Positions 43,771 through 54,417 of a stretch of 64,000 nucleotides of DNA are shown here, piece by piece. The stretch's first letter is position 1. Every line of letters begins with the position of its first letter. The notes below the pieces were generated by a model that was not told the DNA's origin, made no database searches, and worked only from the letters and a program-made list of their open reading frames with translations. Where the stretch lies: contig JAGCGA010000012.1 in NCBI GenBank assembly GCA_017649855.1, forward strand, positions 96,705 to 160,704. The letters are read 5' to 3'. This DNA comes from Bacteroidales bacterium. GTDB lineage: Bacteria; Bacteroidota; Bacteroidia; Bacteroidales; WCHB1-69. The position numbers and the translations under genes were made by a program.

Positions 43771-46700
43771 ATGGCATCTTTTAGCAAAAAAGATAATAAT
43801 ACAAGAAAAGAGTTTCAAAGAATTACCATCAGTCTGGCCTCTCCGCAGACCATCTTTGAGCAATCCCACGGCGAGGTGGTGAAGCCTGAGACGATCAACT
43901 ACAGGACTTACAAGCCGGAGCGTGATGGTCTGTTCTGTGAAAAGATTTTCGGACCGACCAAGGACTGGGAATGCCATTGTGGTAAATACAAGAGAATCCG
44001 TTATAAAGGCGTGGTCTGCGACCGTTGTGGCGTGGAAGTCACCGAGCGCAAAGTACGTCGTGAGCGTATGGGCCATATCCAATTGGTGGTGCCCGTAGCC
44101 CACATCTGGTTTTTCAAGTCCCTGCCCAACAAGATTGCCGCTTTATTGGGTCTCTCTTCCAAAGAGGTGGACGCCATCGTCTATTACGAGAAATACATCG
44201 TCATCCAACCGGGTGTCCTGGAGAGCGACAAGATCAAGAAGAACACGTTGCTCACCGAGGAGGAGTATTTTGAATTGACGGAGAATCTGCCGGCCGAGAA
44301 CCGTCAGCTGGAGGATTCCGATCCCGACAAGTTCATCGCCAAGATGGGTGCCGAGGCTTTGTACGACCTGCTCTGCAAGGTGGACCTCGATGCTGAATCT
44401 TATGAGTTGCGCGACAAGGCCAATCATGAGACTTCCCAGCAGAGAAAGAAGGACTATCTCAAGCGTCTGCATGTCTTTGAGGCTTTCAGAGACAGCCGCA
44501 AACGTGCTGAGAACCGTCCTGAATGGATGATCATCAACATGTTGCCGGTGATCCCGCCGGAGTTGCGTCCTTTGGTTCCGCTGGATGGCGGTCGTTTCGC
44601 CACCTCCGACCTGAATGACCTCTATCGTCGTGTCATCATCCGTAACAATCGTCTGAAACGACTCATCGAGATCAAGGCTCCCGATGTGATCATGCGTAAT
44701 GAGAAACGTATGCTTCAGGAGGCTGTGGACTCTCTGTTGGATAACTCCAAGAAGTCCAGTGCTGTGAAGACCGACTCCAACCGCGCGCTGAAGTCTCTGT
44801 CTGACAGCTTGAAGGGTAAGCAAGGTCGTTTCCGTCAGAACCTGTTGGGTAAGCGTGTCGACTATTCTGGTCGTTCCGTGATCGTGGTAGGTCCTGAATT
44901 GCACCTCAACGAATGCGGTCTGCCCAAAGATATGGCGGCTGAGTTGTTCAAGCCGTTCATCATCCGTAAGATCCTCGAAAGAGGCATCGTCAAAACGGTG
45001 AAGTCTGCCAAGAAGATCGTGGATCGTAAGGAACCCGTCGTTTGGGAGATCCTGGAGAACATTTTGAAGGGTCACCCTGTCTTGTTGAACCGTGCTCCTA
45101 CGTTGCACCGTCTGGGTATCCAGGCTTTCCAGCCGCGTTTGGTGGAAGGTAAGGCTATCCGTCTGCACCCCTTGTGCTGTACCGCTTTCAACGCCGACTT
45201 TGATGGTGACCAGATGGCTGTGCACGTGCCCCTGGGCAATGCTGCCATCCTGGAGGCCCAGATGCTGATGATGGCTTCCCATAACATCCTCAACCCTGCC
45301 AACGGTGCACCTGTCACGGTGCCTTCCCAGGACATGGTGTTGGGTCTGTACTATATCACGAAAGAGCTGCCCTCCACCCCGGATCATAAGGTGCTGGGCG
45401 AAGGACGTATATTCTACGGTCCCGAGGAGGTGATGATTGCCTACAATGAGAAGAAGGTGCATCTGAATGCCAAGATCAAATGCCGTGTGAATATCGATGG
45501 CAACGGTACCCGTCAGCTGATTGACACGACCGTGGGCCGCGTGATGTTCAACCAGGTGGTTCCCGAGGATTATGGTTTCGTGAATATGCTGCTGACCAAG
45601 AAGGCGCTGCGTGATATCATCGGCGACATCCTCGCCAAGTGCGGAAACAAGGCTTGTGCCCAGTTCCTTGACGATATCATGACCATGGGTTACCGCATGG
45701 CTTTCGAAGGTGGTATGTCCTTCAACTTGGGTGATGTCATCATCCCTGCTGAAAAGCCCAAACTCATCGAAGAGGCCAATGCCCAGATCGATGAGATCAC
45801 GATGAACTACAACATGGGTTTCATCACCAATACTGAGCGTTACAACCAGGTGATCGACGTTTGGTCACAGTGCAACGCCCGTCTTTCCAAGATTTTGATG
45901 AAGGAGATCGAGGCCGACCGCCAAGGCTTCAACCCGGTGCACATGATGAGAGACTCCGGAGCCCGTGGTTCTGCAGAGCAGATTCGTCAGTTGTCCGGTA
46001 TGCGTGGTTTGATGGCAAAGCCGTCCAAAGCCGGCTCTTCCGGTGGTGAGATTATCGAGAACCCCATTCTCTCCAACTTCAAGGAGGGTCTGTCTGTGCA
46101 AGAGTACTTCATCTCTACGCACGGTGCTCGTAAGGGTTTGGCCGATACCGCTTTGAAGACCGCTGACGCTGGTTATCTGACCCGTCGTCTGGTCGATGTC
46201 TCCCACGATGTCATCATCACGGAAGAGGACTGCGGCACGTTGCGTGGCATGACGGTTAGCGCCCTCAAGAAGAATGAGGAGGTGGTAGAGACCCTCTACG
46301 ACCGTCTGCTGGGCCGTGTTACTTTGCATGACGTGTATCATCCTCAGACCGGCGAACTGATTATCAAGGCCGGTGAGGAATTGACCGAGAAATATTGCCA
46401 GATGATTGAAGACTCTCCGATTGAAGAGGTCGAGATCCGTTCAGTGCCGACGTGTGAGTCCAAGCACGGTATCTGTCGTAAATGCTATGGTCGTAACCTG
46501 GCCACCGGTAAGATGGTTCAGATCGGTGAGGCTGTCGGCGTGATCGCTGCCCAGTCCATCGGTGAGCCTGGTACTCAGCTGACCCTCCGTACGTTCCACG
46601 TCGGTGGTGTGGCCGGTAACGTGGCTGCCAACAGCTCCATCACGGCTACCTACGACGGTGTGCTGAGCATTGACGAGCTCCGTGCCCTGGAAAAGACCGA

Positions 46701-48063
46701 TGCCCTTGGACAAGTTTACTATAAGGTTATCGGCCGTACTGCTGAAATCAAGATTATCGATGTTACCACAGGCATTGCGCTGGCTTCCTCCAACGTGCCT
46801 TACGGTTCTAACTTATACTTCAAACACGGCGATACCGTGAAGAAGGGCGACCTGATTGCCGATTGGGATCCGTTCAATGCCGTCATCCTTTCCGACGTGC
46901 CGGGTACCATCCAATTCAATGATATCATTGAGGGTGTTACCTACCGTGTGGAAACCGACGAGCAGACCAACATTCACGACAAGGTGATCATCGAGAGCCG
47001 TCTGAAGACCAAGAACCCGAGCATTTCCGTTTTGGATGAGTCCGGTGAGGTGCTGAAGAGCTTCGACGTTCCTGTGGGTGCCCGTCTGGCCGTTGAAGAG
47101 GGACAGAAGATTGACTCTGGTGAAATCCTTGTCAAGATCCTGCGTTCCTTCGGTAAATCCGGCGATATCACGGGCGGTCTGCCGCGTGTGACGGAACTCT
47201 TTGAGGCCCGTAACCCGTCAGATCCCGCTGTGGTCTCCGAAATCGACGGTGTGGTCTCCTTCGAGAAGAAGCTCAAACGTGGTAACCGTGTCGTCAAGAT
47301 TACGCCGCGTAACGACTCCGGCGAAGGCGCCAAGGTATATCTCATCCCGACTTCCAAGCAGATCCTGGCTCAGGAGAACGACTTCGTCAAGGCTGGAACG
47401 CCGCTGTCCGAAGGTTCTCTCACGCCTATGGATATCCTGAATATCAAGGGTGCCCAGAAGGTGCAAGAGTACATCATCAACGAGATCCAGGAGGTGTATC
47501 GTCTCCAAGGTGTGAAGATCAACGATAAGCACTTCGAGGTTATCGTCCGCCAGATGATGCGCAAGATGGAAATTGATGATCCGGGCGACACGAAGTTCCT
47601 GCAAGGTGAGTTGATCAACAAGATCGACTTCCAAGAGGAGAACGACGACATCTGGGAAAAGAAGGTGGTGACCGACAGTGGAGACTCCGAGGATGTCCGC
47701 GTGGGTCAGATCATCACGGCCAAGAAGCTGCGTGATGTGAACTCTGCTTTGAAGCGTAAGGACCTCAAGCTGGTTGTGGTGCGTGATGCACGTCCTGCCA
47801 CCGGTAAGCCGATCCTGCAAGGTATCACCCGCGCTTCCCTGCAAACCCACAGCTTTATCTCCGCAGCCTCCTTCCAGGAGACTACCAAGGTGCTCACCGA
47901 GGCCGCTATCAACGCCAAGTCTGACGACCTCATCGGTATGAAGGAGAATGTCATCGTCGGCCAGAAGATTCCGGCCGGTACCGGCATCCGCTCCTACCAG
48001 CATATCGAGGTTGGCTCCATGGAAGAGTACGAGTCCCTGATGGCATCCAAAGAGATGGAATAA
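43771..48063 (+). CDS. rpoC: DNA-directed RNA polymerase subunit beta-prime
   Basis: 1430 residues. The N-terminal zinc site [20 protein letters not shown], the clamp segment [20 protein letters not shown], and the catalytic NADFDGDQM motif (magnesium-binding aspartates) are present, as are the second zinc cluster (C..., [13 protein letters not shown]), the trigger-loop region ([11 protein letters not shown]) and the C-terminal [26 protein letters not shown]. It forms the core enzyme with rpoB. DUF3467 gene follows 20 bp after the stop. Confidence 0.98.
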   Translation: MASFSKKDNNTRKEFQRITISLASPQTIFEQSHGEVVKPETINYRTYKPERDGLFCEKIFGPTKDWECHCGKYKRIRYKGVVCDRCGVEVTERKVRRERMGHIQLVVPVAHIWFFKSLPNKIAALLGLSSKEVDAIVYYEKYIVIQPGVLESDKIKKNTLLTEEEYFELTENLPAENRQLEDSDPDKFIAKMGAEALYDLLCKVDLDAESYELRDKANHETSQQRKKDYLKRLHVFEAFRDSRKRAENRPEWMIINMLPVIPPELRPLVPLDGGRFATSDLNDLYRRVIIRNNRLKRLIEIKAPDVIMRNEKRMLQEAVDSLLDNSKKSSAVKTDSNRALKSLSDSLKGKQGRFRQNLLGKRVDYSGRSVIVVGPELHLNECGLPKDMAAELFKPFIIRKILERGIVKTVKSAKKIVDRKEPVVWEILENILKGHPVLLNRAPTLHRLGIQAFQPRLVEGKAIRLHPLCCTAFNADFDGDQMAVHVPLGNAAILEAQMLMMASHNILNPANGAPVTVPSQDMVLGLYYITKELPSTPDHKVLGEGRIFYGPEEVMIAYNEKKVHLNAKIKCRVNIDGNGTRQLIDTTVGRVMFNQVVPEDYGFVNMLLTKKALRDIIGDILAKCGNKACAQFLDDIMTMGYRMAFEGGMSFNLGDVIIPAEKPKLIEEANAQIDEITMNYNMGFITNTERYNQVIDVWSQCNARLSKILMKEIEADRQGFNPVHMMRDSGARGSAEQIRQLSGMRGLMAKPSKAGSSGGEIIENPILSNFKEGLSVQEYFISTHGARKGLADTALKTADAGYLTRRLVDVSHDVIITEEDCGTLRGMTVSALKKNEEVVETLYDRLLGRVTLHDVYHPQTGELIIKAGEELTEKYCQMIEDSPIEEVEIRSVPTCESKHGICRKCYGRNLATGKMVQIGEAVGVIAAQSIGEPGTQLTLRTFHVGGVAGNVAANSSITATYDGVLSIDELRALEKTDALGQVYYKVIGRTAEIKIIDVTTGIALASSNVPYGSNLYFKHGDTVKKGDLIADWDPFNAVILSDVPGTIQFNDIIEGVTYRVETDEQTNIHDKVIIESRLKTKNPSISVLDESGEVLKSFDVPVGARLAVEEGQKIDSGEILVKILRSFGKSGDITGGLPRVTELFEARNPSDPAVVSEIDGVVSFEKKLKRGNRVVKITPRNDSGEGAKVYLIPTSKQILAQENDFVKAGTPLSEGSLTPMDILNIKGAQKVQEYIINEIQEVYRLQGVKINDKHFEVIVRQMMRKMEIDDPGDTKFLQGELINKIDFQEENDDIWEKKVVTDSGDSEDVRVGQIITAKKLRDVNSALKRKDLKLVVVRDARPATGKPILQGITRASLQTHSFISAASFQETTKVLTEAAINAKSDDLIGMKENVIVGQKIPAGTGIRSYQHIEVGSMEEYESLMASKEME

Positions 48064-48083
48064 CCTGTTAATTGTTTGCGATT

Positions 48084-48383
48084 ATGGAAGAACAAAAAAT
48101 AGATATCAACTTAACTGATGAGGTGGCACAAGGCCATTACTCTAACCTGACTATCATCACCCATTCTGACAATGAGTTCGTCATGGACTTTGTGCAGATG
48201 ATGCCCGGTGTGAACAAGGGACAGGTCCGCTCGCGCGTGATCATGACCCCGAAGAATGCCAAGCGTCTGTTGCGTGCCCTGACGGAAAATCTCGGATCCT
48301 ACGAGAAGAAAATGGGCGTGATTGATGAAGGTCCTGCGCCGCAAGGCTTTCCTCCATTAACAGGAGGGCAGGGTTTAGCTTAG
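48084..48383 (+). CDS. DUF3467 domain protein
   Basis: 99 residues, starting MEEQKIDINLTDEVAQGHYSN; NLTIITHSDNEFVMDFVQMMPG and [21 protein letters not shown] are the family features. Biochemical function is unknown. In Bacteroidota it regularly follows rpoC, which suggests a role tied to transcription or translation. The ATG at 48084 is preferred to an upstream in-frame TTG. Confidence 0.9.
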   Translation: MEEQKIDINLTDEVAQGHYSNLTIITHSDNEFVMDFVQMMPGVNKGQVRSRVIMTPKNAKRLLRALTENLGSYEKKMGVIDEGPAPQGFPPLTGGQGLA

Positions 48384-48416
48384 CGAAATACGTTCAAATT
48401 GCTAAATATTTTCCGG

Positions 48417-48454
48417 AAAGAGGATGATGTCGTGAATGTCATCCTCTTTTTTTA
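48417..48454 (+). terminator. Intrinsic terminator of the rpoBC-DUF3467 operon
   Basis: AAAGAGGATGA (48417-48427) pairs with TCATCCTCTTT (48439-48449) around an 11-nt loop, followed by a T-run (to 48453). Confidence 0.9.
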
Positions 48455-48512
48455 CGCGGAAATGACTGAAATGTTAGATGGTGTGGGGAAAAAGTGGACG
48501 GCAGTGTGACAA

Positions 48513-49940
48513 ATGCTATCGTTATCCGTTATAGTAATTGTTTGTATCACGATTTTGAGAAAAGGCCTTTTATCGCATATATTATTCTGCCTCATGCTGC
48601 TGTTGTTCATGAGTGTGTGTCCGCTTCCCGCACAGCCGGGATGTTCGCCCATCTCATTGCCCTATTATGAGGATTTTGAGAATGGATTTGTGCTGAATAA
48701 TGGTTGGTTCAATGCCACATACTTAGATACCTCCTATGTACTTGTCGATAACTGCTGGTTGCAATGCCGGAGACGGGAAGGCGGCTGGAACAGTATGTGT
48801 AGCTTTGAATATTTTTTTCCTGGTCCGACGCGCAACGTTTACCTGCGTTTTGGCCAACGCTATAAGAATCATGCCTCGGGATTGAGTCCGACGGAAGCCA
48901 TCTCGTCCACTCCTGTTTTAGCGAGTTCGCCATCGGGGATTTCGTTTAAGGCATGCTACTATTATGGTATGTCGGGGCCGAATGGAGACTCTACTTCCGC
49001 GGGTGTCCAAATGGTGGTGGGCTATACAGTGCAGGATGAACCACTCCAAATTGTTCCTAATCCTCATCATGATGGGATTGACCATGTAAATCTCAGCTGG
49101 GATCCGTTGCCCTATATGGTGACCAATTATGATCCAGACCATAATTTTGTGCCCATAGACACGATTACGGTTTATAGTATGAACTATTTGCATTACGATG
49201 TGTGTCGCTCCAATTTCGTGTGCAAAGGGATCACGGTGCCGCCTAACAGTCGCCTTGTGTTCAAGGCAGCTATGCCAGATAGTGTGCAAGTGGTCTTCCA
49301 GTTGGACAGCCTGACCATCTATGGCGATTACATGGAGCCTGATATCACTATGAATTATAGCGATACTATCTGTTCCGGTGAGCATTATGAAGGTTATGGA
49401 TTCTCGTTGGGATATCAGCCCCCGGGCACGCATGTCTATACGCGTTGGGAGTGTACCGATACTGCTGCTATCTTGCACCGGTTAACAATCGTGGCGAAAT
49501 CCCAAAGTTTCCAGCAAATCACGGCCTATATCTTCCCAGGCGATTCGTACCAATATGAGGACAGTGTCTTCACGCACCCCGGCTATTATACCTTCACCTA
49601 TCCCGCTGCCAACGGTTGCGATTCGGTGATACAGATCCATGTGATGTACGATATGAGTGCCATTGACAAGTGCCAGATGTGGATTCCCAGCGCCTTTACG
49701 CCCGATGGTGATGGCGTGAACGATCTCTTTCAGCCAGTGTTTTCTTGTCCCGACTTTCTGGAGTATTACAATCTGAGCATTTTTGACAGGGTGGGGAGCA
49801 TGATCTTTTACACCACTGACTTGGATAAGGGCTGGGATGCCGATCGGGTGCCGATCGGGTGTTATCCCTATGTGGTGCGTTATAAGTTGTTGGGTGAGCC
49901 CAAACAGGAAGAGCGGGGCGCCGTGACGCTTATCCGTTAG
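48513..49940 (+). CDS. T9SS type B secreted protein with gliding-motility (CHU_C) C-terminal domain
   Basis: 475 residues. A long N-terminal hydrophobic stretch ends in PLPAQ, a signal-peptidase site. It is followed by a beta-rich domain (PYYEDFENGFVLNNGWF, then a jelly-roll-like region with VSFKACYYYGM) seen in Bacteroidota secreted proteins. The last ~90 residues, MWIPSAFTPDGDGVNDLFQP ... YNLSIFDRVGSMIFYTTDLDKGWD, are the type B T9SS signal. This signal usually pairs with a PorP/SprF-like protein, none of which is adjacent. The start is uncertain: an internal ATG at 48594 would give a shorter signal peptide. Its stop overlaps the ftsW stop by 3 bp on the opposite strand. Confidence 0.85.
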   Translation: MLSLSVIVIVCITILRKGLLSHILFCLMLLLFMSVCPLPAQPGCSPISLPYYEDFENGFVLNNGWFNATYLDTSYVLVDNCWLQCRRREGGWNSMCSFEYFFPGPTRNVYLRFGQRYKNHASGLSPTEAISSTPVLASSPSGISFKACYYYGMSGPNGDSTSAGVQMVVGYTVQDEPLQIVPNPHHDGIDHVNLSWDPLPYMVTNYDPDHNFVPIDTITVYSMNYLHYDVCRSNFVCKGITVPPNSRLVFKAAMPDSVQVVFQLDSLTIYGDYMEPDITMNYSDTICSGEHYEGYGFSLGYQPPGTHVYTRWECTDTAAILHRLTIVAKSQSFQQITAYIFPGDSYQYEDSVFTHPGYYTFTYPAANGCDSVIQIHVMYDMSAIDKCQMWIPSAFTPDGDGVNDLFQPVFSCPDFLEYYNLSIFDRVGSMIFYTTDLDKGWDADRVPIGCYPYVVRYKLLGEPKQEERGAVTLIR

Positions 49941-51070
49941 TTGCTGTAAGAAGAGGCGTCGTTGTCTTTTCTGAGGTTGTTGACCTTGCTGATGTTGAGC
50001 AGGATGCCGACGGCTATACCTGAGACGCCCAGGGATGCACCGCCGCTGCTGATAAAGGGCAGGGTCTGTCCGGTGGCCGGCAGCAGGTCGCAATTCACGC
50101 CGATGTGAACCAAAGCCTGGCAGGTGAGCCAGAAACCTATGGTGAAGGCGAAGAGCCTCCCGAAAGGCCCTCCTGAATTCTTGGAGATCTCCCGGGCCCG
50201 GTAGAAGAAGATCAGGTATGCCATGATGATGAGGATGCCAATGAAGATGCCTAACTCTTCGTAAAGGGAGGCGAAGGCGTAGTCGGTGGAATTCTCGGGC
50301 AGACGGTACTTGATAACCCCTTTGCCCGGACCTGTCGGATGGAAACTGCCTCGCGCTATGGCGGCACGCGACAGCACCATCTGGTCTCCGTAGCCGTTGA
50401 CGTTGTCTTTGGTGATGTAATAGGTGATACGGTTCACGAACGTACTCATACGCCCGATCTCTATGTTCCGGTCAGACTTCATGCCGATGAGTACGACGCT
50501 GGCTATCAACACGGCCCCCAAAACCCCAGTGCCCACATACGCCAGCAACCATTTAGTCTTGATCTTGGCTATGAAGAAGATGATGGCACAGGTGGTGAAG
50601 AAGATGATGGCCGTGGACATGTTCAACTTGGCCATGCCAATGCTGAAAACCCCTGCCAGACCCAATAAATACAATGTGTTACGGTCCGTCAGCTCCTGCC
50701 CGTTGTTATATTTGTGCGCGATGTAGTTGGTGATGTAGAACAACACCAGAAACCCAATCAGATAGAAGGTCTGCACATCATGACCGAAGATGGTGACCCC
50801 TCGGACAGCCTGGGAGATGATGGTCAGTACCAACAGCGTTGCGGCAAAGAGGAGCATTAAGGGGGTTAATATGGCTATGATACGGTAATCCAGCAGGTAG
50901 CAGACAATCATCAAGGCATAACAGACGGCAATGTGTGTCAGATGGGAAAGCACTCGCATATTGCTGGTGCTGAAGACCATCAAGACGGACAAGAGACTCA
51001 GGAACACGACGATCATGAGGATGATCTTGTCCCCTTTGAATTGCCATTTGAGATTGAGTTTGCGCATCAT
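49937..51070 (-). CDS. ftsW: FtsW-type SEDS peptidoglycan polymerase (division)
   Basis: 377 residues, about ten membrane helices. Catalytic region: NSTDYAFASLYEELG keeps the key aspartate of the SEDS family (usual form HTDFIFA..EELG), and GQTLPFISSGGAS matches PLPFISYGGSS. The segment where many FtsW proteins have RW...FQPSE reads RGVTIFGHDVQTFYL; flavobacterial FtsW has FQTSTLA there, so loss of PSE is phylum-typical, but loss of the RW pair is less so. It polymerises lipid II with the class B PBP at the septum. Start taken at the MMRKLNLKW double Met, 4 bp after the murD-remnant stop. It ends the cluster: murG, murC, ftsQ, ftsA and ftsZ do not follow. Confidence 0.9.
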   Translation of the reverse strand: MMRKLNLKWQFKGDKIILMIVVFLSLLSVLMVFSTSNMRVLSHLTHIAVCYALMIVCYLLDYRIIAILTPLMLLFAATLLVLTIISQAVRGVTIFGHDVQTFYLIGFLVLFYITNYIAHKYNNGQELTDRNTLYLLGLAGVFSIGMAKLNMSTAIIFFTTCAIIFFIAKIKTKWLLAYVGTGVLGAVLIASVVLIGMKSDRNIEIGRMSTFVNRITYYITKDNVNGYGDQMVLSRAAIARGSFHPTGPGKGVIKYRLPENSTDYAFASLYEELGIFIGILIIMAYLIFFYRAREISKNSGGPFGRLFAFTIGFWLTCQALVHIGVNCDLLPATGQTLPFISSGGASLGVSGIAVGILLNISKVNNLRKDNDASSYSN

Positions 51071-51074
51071 GGAT

Positions 51075-51620
51075 CTAGAGTTGTGCCACGGCGGTTTTGA
51101 AATTCCGTCCACGCTCATCGGCCGAACCTTCAGAACAGGGTGAATACAAGACAGCGTACCCCTTGTCGGCAGCGTAGAAGGCCTGTCTGACGGCATCTTC
51201 CATGTTCATCTCCATGGAGTAGGGGATTTCCAAGTCGGAGATGAGCTCATAGACGTCCGCATGGTACACGCCTTGGATGACGATGAACTTCACCTTCTCA
51301 TACACGGCTTTGAGCAGGTCGTCGGTCATCTCGTTGACGTTGTTCATGTTGCAGATCCAGACGGTCGGTTTGTTCATCCGTTGCAAGGAGAACCAGGTGG
51401 CGTTGGCGTTGGTGGAGCTGGCGTCGTCAATGAAGTCGATGCCACTCAGCGTCTTGACCTGCTCCAGCTTGTGGCCACAGCCTTGGAATGCCGACAGCCG
51501 TTGGGCGATGTTCCTTTTGCGGATTTCGATGAGGCGTTCGTTGACGGAGGCCACCATCGGGTTGTTGAACTCTTGCTCCAGTTCGAAGATTTTGAAATTG
51601 TTGGTTTTATTGCTTGCCAT
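51075..51620 (-). CDS. MurD remnant: C-terminal Mur ligase domain only
   Basis: 181 residues, against about 440 in true MurD. It aligns by eye with the end of the central domain plus the C-terminal domain: FNNPMVASVNERLIEIRKRNI matches the YN-MAA helix, GCGHKLEQV the GxxHRLE motif, DFIDDASSTNANATWFSL the INDSKATNxxxTxxAL motif, and LYSPCSEGSADERGRNFKTAV the LSPACASFDxFxxxxxRG motif. The UDP-binding domain and the ATP-loop domain are absent. Key lysines are lost: the NDSKAT lysine is S68, and the IAGGxDKG loop is WICNMNNVNE. Only 24 bp separate it from mraY, so no room for a missing 5' part. It lies exactly where murD belongs, between mraY and ftsW. The frame is intact, so it is maintained; function unknown. 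Confidence 0.85.
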   Translation of the reverse strand: MASNKTNNFKIFELEQEFNNPMVASVNERLIEIRKRNIAQRLSAFQGCGHKLEQVKTLSGIDFIDDASSTNANATWFSLQRMNKPTVWICNMNNVNEMTDDLLKAVYEKVKFIVIQGVYHADVYELISDLEIPYSMEMNMEDAVRQAFYAADKGYAVLYSPCSEGSADERGRNFKTAVAQL

Positions 51621-51644
51621 AGGTATATTTTGGTTTGATTGTGA

Positions 51645-52901
51645 TTATCTTACTTTTAAGGTTACCAGCGTCAGGACGGCCAGAAGCAGTCCGATGACGA
51701 TGAAGTGTTGCACGATTTTAGGCTCAGGCACCCCTTTCTTCTGGTAGTGGTGATGAAGCGGTGACATGAGGAATACCCGTCTTCCTTCGCCGTATCTTTT
51801 CTTGGTGTATTTGAAATAGTAGCGTTGAATCAGCACGGAGACAGCCTCGGCAAGGTATATGCCGCAGAGGATGGGGATGAGGAACTCCTTGCGGATGATG
51901 ATGCAGGAGACGGCCACAATGCCACCCAAAGTCAGGCTGCCGGTGTCGCCCATGAAGATTTGGGCGGGATAGCAGTTCCACCAATAGAAGCCGATGCAGG
52001 CGCCAATCACCGAGGATATGAAGATTACCAGCTCTCCAATGTTGGGCAGGTACATGATGTTCAGATAATTGGCAAAGATCACGTTGCCCGACACGTAGGC
52101 GAGCAGGGCAATGCCCACCGCTATGACAGAGGTCGTTCCCGTGGCCAGTCCGTCCAAACCATCGGTCAGGTTAGCCCCGTTGGATACCGCCGCGATGATG
52201 AAGACCACGATGAGGATGTAGATGATGAAAGACCATTTGCCAGTGGTGTCACCCAGCCAGCGGGTGAACCAGGCGTAGTCGAATTCATTGTTCTTGATAA
52301 ACGGGATGGTGGTTTTGGTGGAGTGGTGAGGTGCGTCAAAGACATTGTGGGTGTTGACCACATCCGAGTTGGAGATCTGGATTGCCGACTCCACAGGGGT
52401 GATGGCGTTTTTGGCATTTGACTTCTCACAGATCTTTGCATCCGGATGGAAATAGACGACGGCGCCCACCAAGATGCCCAGGAGAATCTGGCCGAGCAGT
52501 TTGGTGCGTGGGGAGAGGCCCTCCTTGTTCTTTTTGAAGACCTTGATGTAGTCATCGCTGAAGCCCAGAGCGCCCAGCCATACGGTGGTGAAGATCATGA
52601 GCAGGACGTAGATATTGTGCAGCTTGCAGAACAGCAATGCCGGAATCAGGATGGCGGCGATGATGATGATACCTCCCATGGTGGGGGTGCCCGCCTTCTG
52701 GCTTTGCCCTTCCAAACCCAACTCGCGGATGGTCTCCCCGATCTGTTTCCTTCTTAAAAATCCGATGAAATATTTGCCTATCCAAATGGAGATGATGAGC
52801 GAGAAGACAAAAGCCAAGGCAGACCGGAAGGAGATGTATTGGAACATTCCTGAGCCCGGGAGCCCGATTTTTTGCAGCCAAGTGAATAAATAGTACAACA
52901 T
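51645..52901 (-). CDS. mraY: Phospho-N-acetylmuramoyl-pentapeptide transferase
   Basis: 418 residues with ten membrane helices. It transfers phospho-MurNAc-pentapeptide to undecaprenyl phosphate, making lipid I. GTPTMGGIIII and the catalytic FSDDYIKVFKKNKEGLS are visible, with NLTDGLDGLATG and FMGDTGSLTLGG giving the other active-site aspartates. Residues about 150-215 are a hydrophilic insertion (starting HPDAKICEKSNAK) found in Bacteroidota MraY. It sits 11 bp downstream of murE. Confidence 0.96.
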   Translation of the reverse strand: MLYYLFTWLQKIGLPGSGMFQYISFRSALAFVFSLIISIWIGKYFIGFLRRKQIGETIRELGLEGQSQKAGTPTMGGIIIIAAILIPALLFCKLHNIYVLLMIFTTVWLGALGFSDDYIKVFKKNKEGLSPRTKLLGQILLGILVGAVVYFHPDAKICEKSNAKNAITPVESAIQISNSDVVNTHNVFDAPHHSTKTTIPFIKNNEFDYAWFTRWLGDTTGKWSFIIYILIVVFIIAAVSNGANLTDGLDGLATGTTSVIAVGIALLAYVSGNVIFANYLNIMYLPNIGELVIFISSVIGACIGFYWWNCYPAQIFMGDTGSLTLGGIVAVSCIIIRKEFLIPILCGIYLAEAVSVLIQRYYFKYTKKRYGEGRRVFLMSPLHHHYQKKGVPEPKIVQHFIVIGLLLAVLTLVTLKVR

Positions 52902-52912
52902 ACGATCTTACA

Positions 52913-54385
52913 TTATTGGTTAAAACAGTTTGTTATCTCTTCCATGTCGTCAAAATGGTGCTTGACATGGTTGATTTCCTGGTAGGTCTCATGTCCTTTG
53001 CCGGCGATGAGCAGCACGCCACCGTCATGGAGGAGCATGTTGCCGGTCTTGATGGCCTCATGGCGGTTCTCGATCACGGAGACCTGTTTTTTCTTGTTGT
53101 CGGGCACCCCGGCCATCATCTCGTCCAGAATGGCTGAGGGCTCCTCGGTGCGCGGGTTGTCGGAGGTCAGGATGACCTTGTCGCTATACTTGCAGGCTAT
53201 CTCTGCCATCTCCGGCCGTTTGGTCCGGTCGCGGTCGCCGCCACACCCCACGATGGTGATGACCTCCTGTTTGTGGCCGGTCACGTCCACGATGGTCTCC
53301 AGCACGTTCTGCAACGCGTCGGGGGTGTGCGCATAGTCCACGATGGCCGTGCAGCCATCCTTGCGGCGCACGATCTGAAAACGCCCTGAGGCGCTGTCTA
53401 ACATGCTCATTTGCCGAAGTACATCCTCGGAGTCCATGCCTAACAGGATGGCAGTTCCATAGATGGCTAACAGGTTGTAGGCGTTGAACTTTCCGACCAG
53501 CTTGAAGAAGACCTCATACCCGTTGATGCGCATCTGCAGTCCCTCGAAGTTGTTGTCGATGATCTGTCCTTTGAAGGTGGCCAGGGAACGCAGACTATAG
53601 GTGCTCACCTTGCCCTTGCAGTTCTGGGTCATTACCAGTCCGTTCTTGTCGTCGAGGTTGGTCAGCGCGAAGGCGGAGGAGGGAAGATGGTCGAAGAAGG
53701 TCTTCTTGGCGGCAATGTAGTTGGCGAAGGTCTTGTGGAAATCGAGATGGTCGTGGGTGATGTTGCTGAAGATGCCGCCCGTGAACTGCAGTCCGTCGAT
53801 GCGATGCTGGCAGATGGCGTGGGAGCTGACCTCCATGAAGGCGTATTCGCAGCCGGCCTCCACCATGCGGGCGAGCAGACTGTTGAGCTCAACCGCGTCG
53901 GGGGTGGTGTGGGTGGCTGGCACCTTTTCCTCCCCAATCTTGTTGACGATAGTGGAGAGAAGTCCTGCCTTGTGACCCATCATGTTGAAGAGCCGGTGCA
54001 GGAGCGTGACGGTTGTCGTCTTGCCGTTGGTGCCCGTGATGCCCACCAGCCGTAGCTGTTTGCTGGGGTGTCCGTAGAAGGCCGAGGCCAGATGTCCCAA
54101 AGCGGCCATGCTGTCAGGGACCTGTATGTAGGTGACATGCTTGTCCATCACCTCGGGTAACTCTTCGCAGACGATGACGGAGCAGCCCTGTTCAATCACC
54201 TGTCCGATGAAGCGGTGTCCGTCGGTCTGGGTGCCGCGCTGGGCCACATAGAGGTCGCTGCAGCCTTTCTCTTGCGAGGGAGTGATCTTGCGGGAATCGA
54301 AGCATATTGCGGTGATGTTCCATTCCGGGCTTCCGAAGAGCTGGTGCTTTTTAAGCGCTTTTAATATGTCTTTTAATGGTTTCAA
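52913..54385 (-). CDS. murE: UDP-MurNAc-L-Ala-D-Glu:meso-diaminopimelate ligase
   Basis: 490 residues. Three Mur-ligase domains: CFDSRKI (N-terminal), the ATP loop GITGTNGKTT (about 115-124) and the C-terminal domain. The substrate-choice motif is TSDNPRTEEP, the DNPR form that selects meso-diaminopimelate, so this organism has DAP-type peptidoglycan. SSHAICQHRIDGLQF holds the carbamylated-lysine region. Lies between the pbp gene (32 bp gap) and mraY. Confidence 0.96.
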   Translation of the reverse strand: MKPLKDILKALKKHQLFGSPEWNITAICFDSRKITPSQEKGCSDLYVAQRGTQTDGHRFIGQVIEQGCSVIVCEELPEVMDKHVTYIQVPDSMAALGHLASAFYGHPSKQLRLVGITGTNGKTTTVTLLHRLFNMMGHKAGLLSTIVNKIGEEKVPATHTTPDAVELNSLLARMVEAGCEYAFMEVSSHAICQHRIDGLQFTGGIFSNITHDHLDFHKTFANYIAAKKTFFDHLPSSAFALTNLDDKNGLVMTQNCKGKVSTYSLRSLATFKGQIIDNNFEGLQMRINGYEVFFKLVGKFNAYNLLAIYGTAILLGMDSEDVLRQMSMLDSASGRFQIVRRKDGCTAIVDYAHTPDALQNVLETIVDVTGHKQEVITIVGCGGDRDRTKRPEMAEIACKYSDKVILTSDNPRTEEPSAILDEMMAGVPDNKKKQVSVIENRHEAIKTGNMLLHDGGVLLIAGKGHETYQEINHVKHHFDDMEEITNCFNQ

Positions 54386-54417
54386 GTAGGTTATAGGTTT
54401 TAGGTTTGTGATCTTTT

